Assembly: GCF_900105555.1 (NCBI RefSeq)
Contig: NZ_FNTZ01000001.1
Span: 1,116,001-1,180,000, forward strand
DNA length: 64,000 nt
Direction: 5' to 3'
Source: Pseudomonas coleopterorum
Lineage (GTDB): Bacteria; Pseudomonadota; Gammaproteobacteria; Pseudomonadales; Pseudomonadaceae
The notes beneath the pieces are model-generated. The model ran no database searches, was not told the origin of the DNA, and saw only the letters and a program-made list of their open reading frames with translations. Made by a program: the position numbers and the translations under genes. The first letter of the stretch is position 1. Every line of letters begins with the position of its first letter. Below are positions 17,473-27,008 of this stretch, one piece after another.

Positions 17473-18763
17473 GGAAGAACTCCAGCATAGCGTCGCTGTT
17501 GACGCGGTAATTGAGGTTGCCGCAATGGCCGCCATAAGGGTAAACGGTCAGGCGATCGCCAAAGGTCTTGCGCAGGAAGCCCAGGTCGCCAGGGCCCAGG
17601 ATCACGTCGTCGGCATTGTGCATGACGCTGATCTTGGGGCTGTTCTGCAGGTAGTCCTTGATGCCATACAGGCTCACCTGATCCACCAGCTGCAGCAGGC
17701 TGCCGCCATCGGTACGGGCGCGCCACATCGGAATCACCTGCTCGGTCAGGTAGCAGTCGAAGTCGCACTGCAGCGCCCGGCGCAGGAACGGCGTGAGGCT
17801 GGTGCCTTCACTGATCGGATACTTGGGCGGCGTGATCAGCCCACGGCGGTTGATCAGGTCGGACGTGAAGGCAATGTCGGCGGCGGAGAAGCGGAACGAG
17901 GTGCCGATCAACATGGCCATCTGTTCATTGGACAGGTGCTGCTTGGACTGCTGGAAATCGTAGAGCAGGGCATCGTTGAGGTCGATGTAGCCCTTCTGCT
18001 GGAAGTAGCGCGTCAGCTTGTTCAGGACCAGTTCATAGAACGTGGTGCTGTTGTTGATGCCCTTGACCTGCGTCTGCACCAGTTTGTCGAGGTTGGTGAT
18101 CGACGTGTACAGATTGACCGGCGGGTTGAGCAGCAGCACTTTCTTGAAATTGAAACTGCGGCGCGTTTCATCCAGTTGGCTGACGAATGCCGCGTCCAGC
18201 GCACCAAGGCTGTAGCCGGTCAGATAGAACTCGGTGATCGGCAACTTGGGGTGCTGTGCACGCACGGCCTGCATGACTCGGTACAGGTCTTCGGCATCTT
18301 CGCGGGTCACGCCCGGTGTGGCGAAGCGCGAGGCAGCGCTGATGAAGTCGAAGCTGGTCGGCGAGGACAGCTGAACAACGTGGTAGCCGGCTTGGTAATA
18401 CAGCTTCTTCAGGTATTCGTTGAGCGAGCTGCTATAGGGCGCACCGGTACCGGCGATGAGAAAGATCAGCGGCGCGGCATGATCCTGCTGGGCCAGTCGA
18501 TAGCGCAGTTTCTTCACCGCCCAGAAATTGTCCGGCAGGATGAACTCGCGCTCCGGGCGCAGGTTCAGGCTGTAGTCGGCCTGATCGATGTCTTCGTCCA
18601 GAGGCAGCTTGGGGCGCAACTCCGGCGGCGTCGACGCGATGGTGGCCTCGAACGGGTTGGTGAGCGGATAGCCATAGGTGGCGGGGTCGATATCCTTCGC
18701 CAACGCGGACGCACTCATGATGAGGCCGCCAAGCAGGGCAGCGAAGCGCAATGATCGGAGCAT
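17465..18763 (-). CDS. Secreted alpha/beta-hydrolase (serine hydrolase)
   Basis: A 432-residue exported protein. The signal peptide is MLRSLRFAALLGGLIMSASALA. The alpha/beta-hydrolase nucleophile elbow GYSLG is near residue 182, with candidate acid and histidine in the C-terminal MHNADDVILGPGD and GGHCGNLNY segments. It is expected in the periplasm or envelope. The gene overlaps the MlaA-like gene by 8 bases, so the two are probably translated together; a lipase or esterase role in envelope lipid turnover is inference. The start ATG 18763 directly precedes the signal peptide. Confidence 0.82.
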   Translation of the reverse strand: MLRSLRFAALLGGLIMSASALAKDIDPATYGYPLTNPFEATIASTPPELRPKLPLDEDIDQADYSLNLRPEREFILPDNFWAVKKLRYRLAQQDHAAPLIFLIAGTGAPYSSSLNEYLKKLYYQAGYHVVQLSSPTSFDFISAASRFATPGVTREDAEDLYRVMQAVRAQHPKLPITEFYLTGYSLGALDAAFVSQLDETRRSFNFKKVLLLNPPVNLYTSITNLDKLVQTQVKGINNSTTFYELVLNKLTRYFQQKGYIDLNDALLYDFQQSKQHLSNEQMAMLIGTSFRFSAADIAFTSDLINRRGLITPPKYPISEGTSLTPFLRRALQCDFDCYLTEQVIPMWRARTDGGSLLQLVDQVSLYGIKDYLQNSPKISVMHNADDVILGPGDLGFLRKTFGDRLTVYPYGGHCGNLNYRVNSDAMLEFFRG

Positions 18764-18940
18764 GACGGAGTCCCTAGAGGAGAATGCTGTGTTGACGTTC
18801 GAGGCTAGGACAAGCGCACTGGTGGCAAGTTGCCAAACCGCTGAACTTTTAACGCGACCACTCGTCCTGACCGGCCGCACGATACACCGAAACCGCCCCG
18901 CGATGCGCGGGTGCCGATTTCCCTGCCAGCCAGGGCACCG

Positions 18941-19453
18941 CTAGCGCCGTTGCTTGCGTCGGCGCCACTGGCGGCTCACCCACCAGCGCCAGTACAGCAT
19001 GGTCAACAGGTAGGCCAGGGCACCCAGGACCAGGCCCGTCACCACCGAACCGAGCAGGAACGGCTGCCACAGCGTGGACATCTGGCTCATGACCCAGTCC
19101 CAGCTGTAGGAATCGGGCAGTTGCCGGGGCGGCTGGCCCAGCAGCCACGATCCCACCTTGTAGGTGCAATAGAACACCGGCGGCATGGTGATCGGGTTGG
19201 TCAGCCACACCAGGCTGACCGCGATGGGCATGTTGCCACGCACCATGATCGCCAACGCCGCCGCCAAGACCATCTGCAGGGGAATCGGCATGAACGCGGC
19301 GAATAGCCCGACCGCCATGGCCCGAGCCACGGAATGACGATTCAGATGCCACAGATTGGCGTCCTGCAGGAGACGACCCAGAAATCGCAGCGACTTGTGT
19401 TCGCGGATCGTCTCAGGGTCCGGCATGTAGCGCTTGAACAGGCGACGCGGCAT
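18941..19453 (-). CDS. DUF2062 membrane protein
   Basis: A 170-residue inner-membrane protein of the DUF2062 family. A basic N-terminus is followed by a helix rich in small residues (VARAMAVGLFAAFMPIPLQM) and a conserved WLTNPITMPP motif near residue 90. A final hydrophobic segment (about 130-155) leads to an RKQRR tail. ATG 19453 gives the family's usual MPRRLFKRYMPD start. It is divergent from comEC. Function is unknown; some family members are fused to glycosyltransferases. Confidence 0.87.
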   Translation of the reverse strand: MPRRLFKRYMPDPETIREHKSLRFLGRLLQDANLWHLNRHSVARAMAVGLFAAFMPIPLQMVLAAALAIMVRGNMPIAVSLVWLTNPITMPPVFYCTYKVGSWLLGQPPRQLPDSYSWDWVMSQMSTLWQPFLLGSVVTGLVLGALAYLLTMLYWRWWVSRQWRRRKQRR

Positions 19454-19600
19454 AGCGGTCTCGCACATATCTGTCTGGATGTGTCCGGCAGTATGCACAA
19501 GTTCCCCGACGTCGGAGCTCAGACTTTGTGACATTTGATAAGGCGCGCCGCGCTGCGATTCCCCTTAGCCTTGGCCGGCGGTTTTTTCAGGGAGGAAGGT

Positions 19601-21838
19601 ATGCGCACGGCGATGTTGGCGCTGGCGACAGGGATGGTGTGTCTGCGTGGCTTGCCGGCCTTGCCGTCGCTGGGCTGGTTGATGGGCATGGCGGCGGTTG
19701 CATCGCTATCGCTGGTGGCGCGCCGCTGGCACTTCGGGCTGTTTCTGCTGGGATTGTGCTGGGCATGCCTGCATGCCCACTGGGCGATGAATGATCAACT
19801 GGCGCTCGCGCTCGATGGGCAGACCCTGTGGCTCGAAGGCGAAGTGGTCGGTTTGCCTGCGGCGAACGGCAGCAGCGTGCGCTTCGAACTGACGAATGCC
19901 TGGTCGCGCCGCGCGCAGTTGCCGTCACGGCTGCGTCTGGCCTGGTACGGTGGCCCGCCGGTGGCCAGCGGTGAACGGTGGCGCCTGGCGGTAAAGCTCA
20001 AACGCCCGCGTGCGTTGGTCAATCCCGGCGGTTTCGACGCCCGGGCCTGGGCCTTGGCCTTGGCCAAAGGGTTTGGCGCCACGGGCAGCGTCAAGGCCGG
20101 CGAGCGGGTGCGTACAGCCCGCCTGGCCTGGCGCGATGGGCTGCGCCAGCGTCTGCTGGCGGTCGACAGCCAACAACAGGGCGGTACCCTGGCCGCGTTG
20201 CTGCTGGGTGACGGTTCCGCGGTCTCGCGCCAGCAGTGGGAAGTGCTCCAGGCCACCGGCACCGTGCATCTGTTGGTCATTTCCGGCCAGCATGTCGGCC
20301 TGCTGGCGGGGCTGGTGTATGGACTGGTGGCTTTGTTGACCAAAGTCGGTCTGTGGCCGGCGCGGTGGCCGTGGTTACCCTGCGCGTGCGCCTTGGCGTT
20401 CGCCGCCGCGTTGTCATACGGATTGCTGGCCGGCTTCCAGGTGCCGGTACGTCGGGCCTGCATCATGATCGGCCTGGTGCTGATGTGGCGGCTGCGCTTT
20501 CGCCACCTGGGCGTCTGGTGGCCGCTGCTGCTGGCGTTCACCCTGGTGTTGCTGGTCGACCCGTTGGTGAGCCTGCAGCCCGGCTTCTGGCTATCATTCA
20601 CTGCCGTGGGGGTGTTGCTGCTGACGTTCTCAGGGCGCCTCGGGGGGTGGCGCTGGTGGCAGGCCTGGACGCGTGCGCAGTGCTGCGTAGCCGTCGGGCT
20701 GCTGCCGGTGATGGTGGCCCTGGCCCTGCCGGTCAGTGTCAGCGGGCCGCTGGTCAATTTGCTCGCCGTACCCTGGATCAGCCTCGTGGTGCTGCCGGTG
20801 GCCATGGCCGGCGCCGTGCTGCTACCAGTACCCTGGATCGGCGAAAGCCTGTTGTGGCTGGCCGGCGGGGCATTGCGCGGGCTGTTTCAATGGCTGACCT
20901 GGAGCGCCGAATGGAGCCCTCCCTGGCTGCCGCCCGGCGTGTCGCCAGAAGTATGGCTGGTGCTCGCGATCGGCATCCTGCTGCTGTTGCTGCCAGCGGG
21001 CGTGCCGTTGCGCTGGCTGAGCGTGCCGATGGTCGGGCTGCTGCTGTTCAGTCCGCGTCAGGCGCCGCCCGTGGGCCAGGCCGATATCTGGGTGCTGGAC
21101 GTTGGCCAGGGCCTGGCGGTGCTGGTACGCACCGCCCATCACCAAGTGCTCTATGACACCGGTCCTGGACTGGGCGAAGTCGATGCCGGCGCCAGTGTCG
21201 TCGTGCCCAGCCTGGTCGCGCTGGGCGTACGGCGCCTGGATGCGATGATCATCAGTCATGCTCACCTCGATCACTCCGGCGGTGCAGGCTCCGTGCGGCG
21301 ACGCCTGCCCGTCACTCAGACATTGGCCGGCGAACCCGACGCGCTGCCGGCTGCGTGGCAGGCGCAGCCCTGCAAGCCCGGTCGTAGTTGGGAATGGGAT
21401 GGGGTCAGGTTCGTGCTGTGGCGCTGGCCGTCGGCGGTGCCCGGCAATCCTGCTTCCTGCGTGCTCTGGGTCGAAGCCAATGGCGAGCGGCTGTTGCTCG
21501 CAGGCGACATCGACGCGTCGGCCGAAAGGGCCCTGCTCGCCAGTGGCCTGTCGCCTCAGGCGCATTGGTTGCAGGCGCCGCATCATGGTAGCAAGACCTC
21601 ATCGAGCAAGCCGTTCCTGGAAGCGGTGCAGCCTCACGCCGCGCTGATATCGCGTGGCCACGACAATACCTTTGGTCATCCTCATGCTGACGTGCTGGCG
21701 CGTTACCAGGCATTGGGCATCACCCCTCACGACACGGCCGAGGCGGGCGCATTGCGCGTCCAGTTGGGGACCCATGGTCCCGTGCAGTTGCAGCGCGACC
21801 AGCGACGTTTCTGGCGTGACGCGGCCGTTAAGCCCTGA
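19601..21838 (+). CDS. comEC: ComEC/Rec2-type DNA-uptake channel
   Basis: A 745-residue inner-membrane protein of the ComEC family, which carries single-stranded DNA into the cytoplasm during transformation. It has several N-terminal membrane helices, an OB-like periplasmic region, and the central Competence domain with about eight helices (residues about 200-470). The C-terminal metallo-beta-lactamase domain has SHAHLDHSGG near residue 552. ATG 19601 follows a strong GGAGGAAGG ribosome-binding site. It is intact, which is compatible with, but does not prove, natural competence. Downstream lies the exbB/exbD-lpxK group. Confidence 0.93.
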   Translation: MRTAMLALATGMVCLRGLPALPSLGWLMGMAAVASLSLVARRWHFGLFLLGLCWACLHAHWAMNDQLALALDGQTLWLEGEVVGLPAANGSSVRFELTNAWSRRAQLPSRLRLAWYGGPPVASGERWRLAVKLKRPRALVNPGGFDARAWALALAKGFGATGSVKAGERVRTARLAWRDGLRQRLLAVDSQQQGGTLAALLLGDGSAVSRQQWEVLQATGTVHLLVISGQHVGLLAGLVYGLVALLTKVGLWPARWPWLPCACALAFAAALSYGLLAGFQVPVRRACIMIGLVLMWRLRFRHLGVWWPLLLAFTLVLLVDPLVSLQPGFWLSFTAVGVLLLTFSGRLGGWRWWQAWTRAQCCVAVGLLPVMVALALPVSVSGPLVNLLAVPWISLVVLPVAMAGAVLLPVPWIGESLLWLAGGALRGLFQWLTWSAEWSPPWLPPGVSPEVWLVLAIGILLLLLPAGVPLRWLSVPMVGLLLFSPRQAPPVGQADIWVLDVGQGLAVLVRTAHHQVLYDTGPGLGEVDAGASVVVPSLVALGVRRLDAMIISHAHLDHSGGAGSVRRRLPVTQTLAGEPDALPAAWQAQPCKPGRSWEWDGVRFVLWRWPSAVPGNPASCVLWVEANGERLLLAGDIDASAERALLASGLSPQAHWLQAPHHGSKTSSSKPFLEAVQPHAALISRGHDNTFGHPHADVLARYQALGITPHDTAEAGALRVQLGTHGPVQLQRDQRRFWRDAAVKP

Positions 21839-21918
21839 GCTTCCCAGCGGTCATCGCGTACTTCGACCCGCCGCACCCCTATGGTAGAGTGGCGAACTTT
21901 TTCGAGGGGATCGCACCT

Positions 21919-22554
21919 GTGTGGGAATTGGTTAAGTCTGGCGGCTGGATGATGTTGCCAATCATAGTGAGCTCCATCGTTGCGCTGGCCATCATCGCCG
22001 AGCGCTTGTGGACCTTGCGTGCCAGCCGCGTCTCGCCCGCCCATCTGGTCGGCCAGGTCTGGCGCTGGAAGAAAGACAAGCAGTTGAGCAAGGAAAAGCT
22101 CAAGGAGCTGCGCGCCGACTCGCCCCTCGGTGAAATTCTCGCCGCTGGCCTGGCCAACTCGCGTCATGGTCGCGAAATCATGAAGGAAAGCATCGAGGAA
22201 GCCGCCAGCCGCGTCATCCACGAGCTGGAACGCTATATCAGCACCCTGGGCACCATCGCCGCGATGGCCCCACTGCTCGGCCTGCTGGGCACGGTGATCG
22301 GCATGATCGAGATCTTCGGCTCGTTCACCGGCGGCGCCGTGAGCGGCAACCCCAGCGTCATGGCCGGCGGGATCTCCAAGGCACTGGTCACCACCGCGTC
22401 CGGCCTGATCGTCGCGATCCCGGCGCTGTTCTTCCATCGCCTGCTGCAGCGCCGCATCGATGAGTTGGTAGTGGGCATGGAACAGGAAGCCATCAAGCTG
22501 GTGGAAGTCGTGCAGGGTGATCGCGAGGTCGACCTGGCCGAGGAAAAAGCGTGA
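21919..22554 (+). CDS. exbB: ExbB/TolQ-family proton-channel subunit
   Basis: One of two proton-channel subunits that convert proton-motive force into work across the envelope. The 211-residue protein has three membrane helices; the second and third span about residues 110-175, around GTIAAMAPLLGLLGTVIGMI. I chose GTG 21919 after the ribosome-binding site GAGGGGA; a GTG at 21889 is in frame but lacks one. It overlaps exbD by 4 bases and stands at the head of lpxK-kdsB-murB. This copy is the lpxK-linked homologue, not the TonB-linked pair. Its partner is uncertain. Confidence 0.92.
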   Translation: MWELVKSGGWMMLPIIVSSIVALAIIAERLWTLRASRVSPAHLVGQVWRWKKDKQLSKEKLKELRADSPLGEILAAGLANSRHGREIMKESIEEAASRVIHELERYISTLGTIAAMAPLLGLLGTVIGMIEIFGSFTGGAVSGNPSVMAGGISKALVTTASGLIVAIPALFFHRLLQRRIDELVVGMEQEAIKLVEVVQGDREVDLAEEKA

Positions 22555-22979
22555 AGTTTCGTCGTCGCAGTCGGGAGAACATCGAGCTCAACCTGATCTC
22601 GCTGATAGACGTCGTCTTCGTGCTGCTGCTGTTCTTCGTGATCACCACCACGTTCACCCGCGAGACCCAGTTGCGTGTCGAGCTTCCCGAAGCGGTGAAT
22701 GGCGCGCCGGAGCAGGCCAGTGACCTCAAGCGCGTCGACATCGCCATCAGCGCCGAGGGCGTCTACGCGGTCAACAACCAGCTGCTGCCCAAGAGCGATC
22801 TACCGACCTTGATCGAGGCCCTGCGCACGGCATCGGCGGGTGACAGCACGTTGCCCCTGTCGATCAGTGCCGATGGCAAGACGCCCCATCAGGCAGTGAT
22901 CAGTGCCATGGATGCTGCCGGCAAGCTCGGCTTCAGCCAGATCAGCATGATCACCGTCGAGGCGCAGGCAAATCCCTGA
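22551..22979 (+). CDS. exbD: ExbD/TolR-family proton-channel subunit
   Basis: The 142-residue partner of the ExbB-like protein. A short cytoplasmic N-terminus leads to one membrane helix (about residues 15-37), which contains the essential aspartate in [13 protein letters not shown] periplasmic domain follows. It overlaps exbB by 4 bases (GTGA type) and its TGA shares a base with the lpxK start. The tight junctions imply a single transcript with the lipid A gene lpxK. Confidence 0.94.
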   Translation: MKFRRRSRENIELNLISLIDVVFVLLLFFVITTTFTRETQLRVELPEAVNGAPEQASDLKRVDIAISAEGVYAVNNQLLPKSDLPTLIEALRTASAGDSTLPLSISADGKTPHQAVISAMDAAGKLGFSQISMITVEAQANP

Positions 22980-23974
22980 TGAGCCTCGCCGACCGCTTGT
23001 CCGCCGCCTGGTACACCGGCCATCGTGCGCTTTGGTTGTTACGTCCGCTGGAATGCCTGTACCGCCACGTCGTGCTGCGCAAGCGGCGGCGCTTCGAGGC
23101 CGGGCAGGGCGAGATCTACCGGGCACCGGTACCGGTGCTGGTGGTCGGCAACATTACCCTTGGTGGCACCGGCAAGACACCGATGATCCTCTGGCTGATC
23201 GAGCACTGCCGCGCCCGCGGCCTGCGCGTCGGCGTGGTCAGTCGTGGCTACGGCGCCCAGCCGCCGAGCCTGCCGTGGCGGGTCAGCGCCGATCAGGACG
23301 CTGCCCAGGCGGGCGATGAGCCACTGCTGATCGTGCGGCGTAGTGGCGTACCGCTGGTGATCGACCCCGATCGGGGCCGCGCCGTGCGTGCGCTGCTCGA
23401 CGCCGAACCCGTCGACCTCGTCCTCAGTGACGATGGCCTGCAGCACTACCGCCTGGCTCGCGACATCGAACTGGTGCTGATCGACGCCGCGCGCGGGCTG
23501 GGCAACGGCCGCTGCCTGCCTGCAGGTCCGTTGCGCGAACCTGCCGAACGCCTGCAGACGGTGGATGCCGTGCTGTGCAACGGTGCCGCCAACGATTCCC
23601 CGCAAGGCTACGGCCTGACGTTGCAAGCCCAGGCGCTGATCAACGTGCGCAGCGGCGAACGCCGACCCTTGAGCCATTTTCCCCCTGGGCAGCCGCTGCA
23701 CGCCGTGGCCGGTATCGGTAATCCGCAACGTTTCTTCGACACCCTGCAGGCGCTACACTGGCAGCCTGTCGCGCACCCTTTCGCCGATCATGCCCGGTTC
23801 ACGCTCCAGGCCCTGAGTTTCGAGCCGCCGCTGCCGGTGGTCATGACCGAGAAGGATGCCGTGAAATGCCGCGAGTTCGCCGCCGCGGATTGGTGGTACC
23901 TGGCCGTCGACGCCCAGCCCTCGCCACGCTTCATCGGTTGGCTCGACCAGCGTCTGACCGACCTTTTGCCCTGA
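22979..23974 (+). CDS. lpxK: Tetraacyldisaccharide 4'-kinase
   Basis: Phosphorylates the 4' position of the lipid A disaccharide precursor with ATP at the inner membrane. The 331-residue protein has an N-terminal membrane-associated segment, a Walker A motif in [12 protein letters not shown] (residues about 56-67) and [15 protein letters not shown] near residue 150. It overlaps exbD by one base (TGATG) and is followed after 24 bases by the Trm112-like gene, continuing the envelope-biosynthesis unit. Confidence 0.97.
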   Translation: MSLADRLSAAWYTGHRALWLLRPLECLYRHVVLRKRRRFEAGQGEIYRAPVPVLVVGNITLGGTGKTPMILWLIEHCRARGLRVGVVSRGYGAQPPSLPWRVSADQDAAQAGDEPLLIVRRSGVPLVIDPDRGRAVRALLDAEPVDLVLSDDGLQHYRLARDIELVLIDAARGLGNGRCLPAGPLREPAERLQTVDAVLCNGAANDSPQGYGLTLQAQALINVRSGERRPLSHFPPGQPLHAVAGIGNPQRFFDTLQALHWQPVAHPFADHARFTLQALSFEPPLPVVMTEKDAVKCREFAAADWWYLAVDAQPSPRFIGWLDQRLTDLLP

Positions 23975-23998
23975 TTCCCTTGCCTTGAAGGATTTTCC

Positions 23999-24184
23999 AT
24001 GGACACCAAATTGCTCGACATTCTCGCCTGCCCGATCACCAAGGGTCCGCTCAAGCTCAGCGCCGACAAGACCGAACTGATCAGCAAGGGCGCAGGCCTG
24101 GCGTACCCCATTCGCGACGGCATTCCGGTGATGCTGGAAACCGAAGCCCGCACCCTCACCGACGACGAGCGCCTGGATAAATGA
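23999..24184 (+). CDS. Trm112/YcaR-family small protein
   Basis: A 61-residue protein of the Trm112-like (UPF0434/YcaR) family, with the characteristic start [18 protein letters not shown] and [12 protein letters not shown] in the second half. Only one cysteine is present, so the usual zinc ribbon is degenerate. It overlaps kdsB by 4 bases (ATGA), as in many gammaproteobacteria. Its function in bacteria is not established. Confidence 0.93.
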   Translation: MDTKLLDILACPITKGPLKLSADKTELISKGAGLAYPIRDGIPVMLETEARTLTDDERLDK

Positions 24185-24945
24185 GCACGGCCTTCACTGT
24201 CGTGATCCCCGCCCGCTACCAGTCGACGCGCCTGCCGGGCAAGCCGCTGCAGATGATCGCCGGCAAGCCGATGATCCAGCATGTCTGGGAACAGGCTTGC
24301 AAGAGTTCGGCAGCACGGGTGGTGGTCGCCACCGACGATGGCCGCATCGAGTCCGCCTGCCGTGCCTTTGGCGCCGAAGTGGTGATGACCCGTCCTGACC
24401 ACGAGTCCGGCACCGACCGCCTGGCCGAGGTCTGCCAGGCGCTGGGTCTGGATGCCGACGCGATCGTGGTCAATGTGCAGGGTGACGAGCCGTTGATTCC
24501 GCCGGTGGTGATCGACCAGGTGGCGGCCAATCTCGCCGCCAGTCGCGAGGCCGCCATGGCGACCTTGGCCGAGCCGATCGCAGACGTGGAGGCACTGTTC
24601 AACCCCAACGTGGTCAAGGTCGTCACGGACCTTAACGGCCTGGCGCTGACCTTCAGCCGCGCACCGCTGCCCTGGGCGCGCGATGAGTTCGCCAACGATC
24701 GCGACGTCCTGCCAGCCCAGGTGCCCTATCGTCGTCACATCGGCATCTATGCCTACCGTGCCGGCTTCCTGCAGGATTTCGTGCAGTGGGGCCCTTGCTG
24801 GCTGGAAAGCACCGAGCGTCTGGAGCAGCTGCGCGCGCTCTGGCACGGTGTGCGCATCCATGTCGCCGATGCCGTGCAGGCGCCACCCGCCGGTGTCGAC
24901 ACCGCCGAAGATCTTGAGCGCGTGCGGCGCCTGCTGGCGTCATGA
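24181..24945 (+). CDS. kdsB: 3-deoxy-manno-octulosonate cytidylyltransferase
   Basis: Activates Kdo as CMP-Kdo for lipopolysaccharide core synthesis. The 254-residue protein has the nucleotidyltransferase start [15 protein letters not shown] and the nucleotide-binding NVQGDEPLI near residue 100. [13 protein letters not shown] lies near 185. Its stop overlaps the murB start as ATGA. In other pseudomonads I know, a low-molecular-weight phosphotyrosine phosphatase gene lies between kdsB and murB; it is absent here. Confidence 0.97.
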   Translation: MSTAFTVVIPARYQSTRLPGKPLQMIAGKPMIQHVWEQACKSSAARVVVATDDGRIESACRAFGAEVVMTRPDHESGTDRLAEVCQALGLDADAIVVNVQGDEPLIPPVVIDQVAANLAASREAAMATLAEPIADVEALFNPNVVKVVTDLNGLALTFSRAPLPWARDEFANDRDVLPAQVPYRRHIGIYAYRAGFLQDFVQWGPCWLESTERLEQLRALWHGVRIHVADAVQAPPAGVDTAEDLERVRRLLAS

Positions 24946-25964
24946 GCCTGGACATCCGCGCCAACCAGTCGCTCAAGCCCTACAACACGTTCGGCATCGA
25001 CGTTCGCGCGGCGTTCTTCGTCTCCGTGCACAGCGATGGCGAACTGGAGCAGGCGCTGGCGTGGGCGGCGACGAGGAATCTGCGCGTGCTGGTCATCGGT
25101 GGCGGCAGCAACCTGCTGCTGACCACCGACCTGAGCGAGCTGCTGGTGGTGCGCATGGACAGTCGTGGCGTCCGTGTGCTCGAAGAAAATGGCGATCAGG
25201 TATTGCTGGAAGCCGAAGCCGGCGAGCCGTGGCATCCTTTCGTGTTGCAGACGCTCGAGCTGGGTCTGGCGGGGCTGGAAAACCTCAGCCTGATCCCCGG
25301 CACCGTGGGCGCGGCACCGATGCAGAACATCGGTGCCTACGGTGTCGAGATCAAGGACGTGTTCGCCGGTCTGACCGCGCTTGACCGGGACACGCTGCAG
25401 GTCCGCGACTTCAGTGTCACCGAATGCGCCTTCGGCTATCGCGACAGCGTGTTCAAGCGCCAGCCCGGACGCTGGGTGATCCTGCGTGTGCGTTTCAAGC
25501 TGTCGGGTTCGGCGCCGGTGCATCTGGACTACGGCCCTGTGCGTCAACGATTGGCCGACCAGGGTATCCAGCACCCCACGCCCAAGGACGTCAGTGCCGC
25601 GATCTGCAGCATTCGTCGAGAGAAGCTTCCCGATCCTGCCGAGCTGGGCAACGCCGGCAGCTTCTTCAAGAATCCGGTAGTGACCGCGCCGGTGCTGGAC
25701 GCCATTCGCCGCGAGCACCCTGATGCAGTGGCCTATCCCCAGGCCGATGGGCTCTTCAAGCTGGCGGCCGGCTGGTTGATCGAGCGCGCAGGCTGGAAAG
25801 GCTATCGCGACGGCGACGCTGGCGTGCACCGCTTGCAGTCGCTGGTGCTGGTCAACTACGGCGGCGCCTCGGGCCAGGAGCTGTACGCGCTGGCCCAGCG
25901 CATCCAGGACGATATTCAGTCGCGCTTTGGCGTAACGCTGGAAATGGAACCCAACCTGTATTGA
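24942..25964 (+). CDS. murB: UDP-N-acetylenolpyruvoylglucosamine reductase
   Basis: Reduces UDP-GlcNAc-enolpyruvate to UDP-MurNAc with NADPH and FAD in peptidoglycan synthesis. The 340-residue protein is a type I MurB. It starts [12 protein letters not shown], followed by the FAD-binding GGGSNLLL near 47 and [18 protein letters not shown] near 118. The catalytic serine lies in NAGSFFKNP near 235. It is fused by an ATGA overlap directly to kdsB. The next gene on this strand is a MobA/MocA-like transferase; the RNase E gene that I recall near murB in P. aeruginosa is not here. Confidence 0.97.
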   Translation: MSLDIRANQSLKPYNTFGIDVRAAFFVSVHSDGELEQALAWAATRNLRVLVIGGGSNLLLTTDLSELLVVRMDSRGVRVLEENGDQVLLEAEAGEPWHPFVLQTLELGLAGLENLSLIPGTVGAAPMQNIGAYGVEIKDVFAGLTALDRDTLQVRDFSVTECAFGYRDSVFKRQPGRWVILRVRFKLSGSAPVHLDYGPVRQRLADQGIQHPTPKDVSAAICSIRREKLPDPAELGNAGSFFKNPVVTAPVLDAIRREHPDAVAYPQADGLFKLAAGWLIERAGWKGYRDGDAGVHRLQSLVLVNYGGASGQELYALAQRIQDDIQSRFGVTLEMEPNLY

Positions 25965-26017
25965 TCGCGAAGCCATTCCATCTGCAGTGCGTCATGTGAT
26001 TCCCGGAGCTCAACGAC

Positions 26018-26608
26018 ATGTCAGCCATCATTGCACCTTGCGCCCTGATCCTCGCTGCGGGAGAGGGTCGGCGTTTTCAGGAAGCGGCAGGGCAGGGCAG
26101 CGACAAACTGCTCGCTCGGTGTCGAGGGTTGGATGGCATCGAGCGCAGCGTCATCGAGCAGGTGCTGCGCAATCTCGGCGAGGCAGTCGAGCGTCGCGTG
26201 CTGGTCACCCGTGCGCACAAGACACAGGTGATAGAGGTTGCCCAGACTTACGGCTGCGAAGTGGTGCTGCTCGACTCCGCAGGCATGGGCGACAGCCTGC
26301 GCACCGGCGTCGAGGCCAGTGCCAACGCCGATGGCTGGTTGGTGTGCCTGGGCGACATGCCGTTCGTGACCGCTGGCACCTTCGCCAAGGTGTACCAGTC
26401 CATGGCGCCGGAGCGCATCAGCATCGCCCATGGCCCCCAAGGGAAGGGGCACCCGGTGGGCTTTGGCCGCGCTTTCCGCGAACAGCTGCTGCTGTTGCGT
26501 GGCGATCAAGGTGCACGAAAGCTGTTTGCCGAAGAACACCTGCATCGTGTGGCGTGTGATGACCTGGGCATCTACCGCGATGTGGATCGGCCTGACGACC
26601 TGATTTGA
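26018..26608 (+). CDS. MobA/MocA-like nucleotidyltransferase
   Basis: A 196-residue Rossmann-like nucleotidyltransferase similar to the molybdenum cofactor cytidylyl/guanylyl transferases MocA and MobA. The N-terminal motif LILAAGEGRRF (residues 10-20) and CLGDMPFV (near 110) bind nucleotide and metal. GKGHPVGFGRAFREQLL lies near 149. The substrate cannot be fixed from sequence, and no molybdenum-enzyme gene is nearby. ATG 26018 is preceded by GGAGCTCAACGAC. Confidence 0.82.
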   Translation: MSAIIAPCALILAAGEGRRFQEAAGQGSDKLLARCRGLDGIERSVIEQVLRNLGEAVERRVLVTRAHKTQVIEVAQTYGCEVVLLDSAGMGDSLRTGVEASANADGWLVCLGDMPFVTAGTFAKVYQSMAPERISIAHGPQGKGHPVGFGRAFREQLLLLRGDQGARKLFAEEHLHRVACDDLGIYRDVDRPDDLI

Positions 26609-26638
26609 TAATCAGCGGTGGGGGAAAACGCAGGCAAC

Positions 26639-26666
26639 AAAAAAGGCCACTTTTTCAAGTGGCCTT
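26639..26666 (-). terminator. Rho-independent terminator of the initiator tRNA gene
   Basis: Stem AAGGCCAC (26643-26650) with GTGGCCTT (26659-26666), followed on the minus strand by six T residues. It lies 10 bases beyond the tRNA 3' end. Confidence 0.9.
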
Positions 26667-26676
26667 CTTCGTTGTT

Positions 26677-26753
<77 letters not shown>

Positions 26754-26765
26754 TCTGTGTGGGCT

Positions 26766-26793
26766 ATTCTACAGCGCATCGCGCGCTTGTCAA
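26766..26793 (-). promoter_or_regulatory. Sigma70 promoter of the initiator tRNA gene
   Basis: On the minus strand a perfect -35 TTGACA (26788-26793) and -10 TAGAAT (26766-26771) are separated by 16 bases, 12 bases upstream of the tRNA 5' end. Confidence 0.85.
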
Positions 26794-27008
26794 ACCCTGA
26801 TTTCAAGAAAACTCTTTTCCATCAATCGCTTAGCTTTGCCAATGGCCGGTAGAGGCAGGCGGTGCGGGGCTTTCAGCGGTATTTGCGATGTTTTTCCGAC
26901 GGGCTGGAACAGCGCCGTCAGGCTTTGGTGATGGCGCTTAGCGCTGCGAGTGGGATAATACCGTGGTATGTGTACGATCCATTACCCGCCCGGTACCCCG
27001 CTCAGACC

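Noticed and set aside
26760..27008. LexA box upstream of dinB
   Set aside because: I looked for CTGT-N8-ACAG in the region and found no convincing match, so SOS control cannot be claimed from the sequence.
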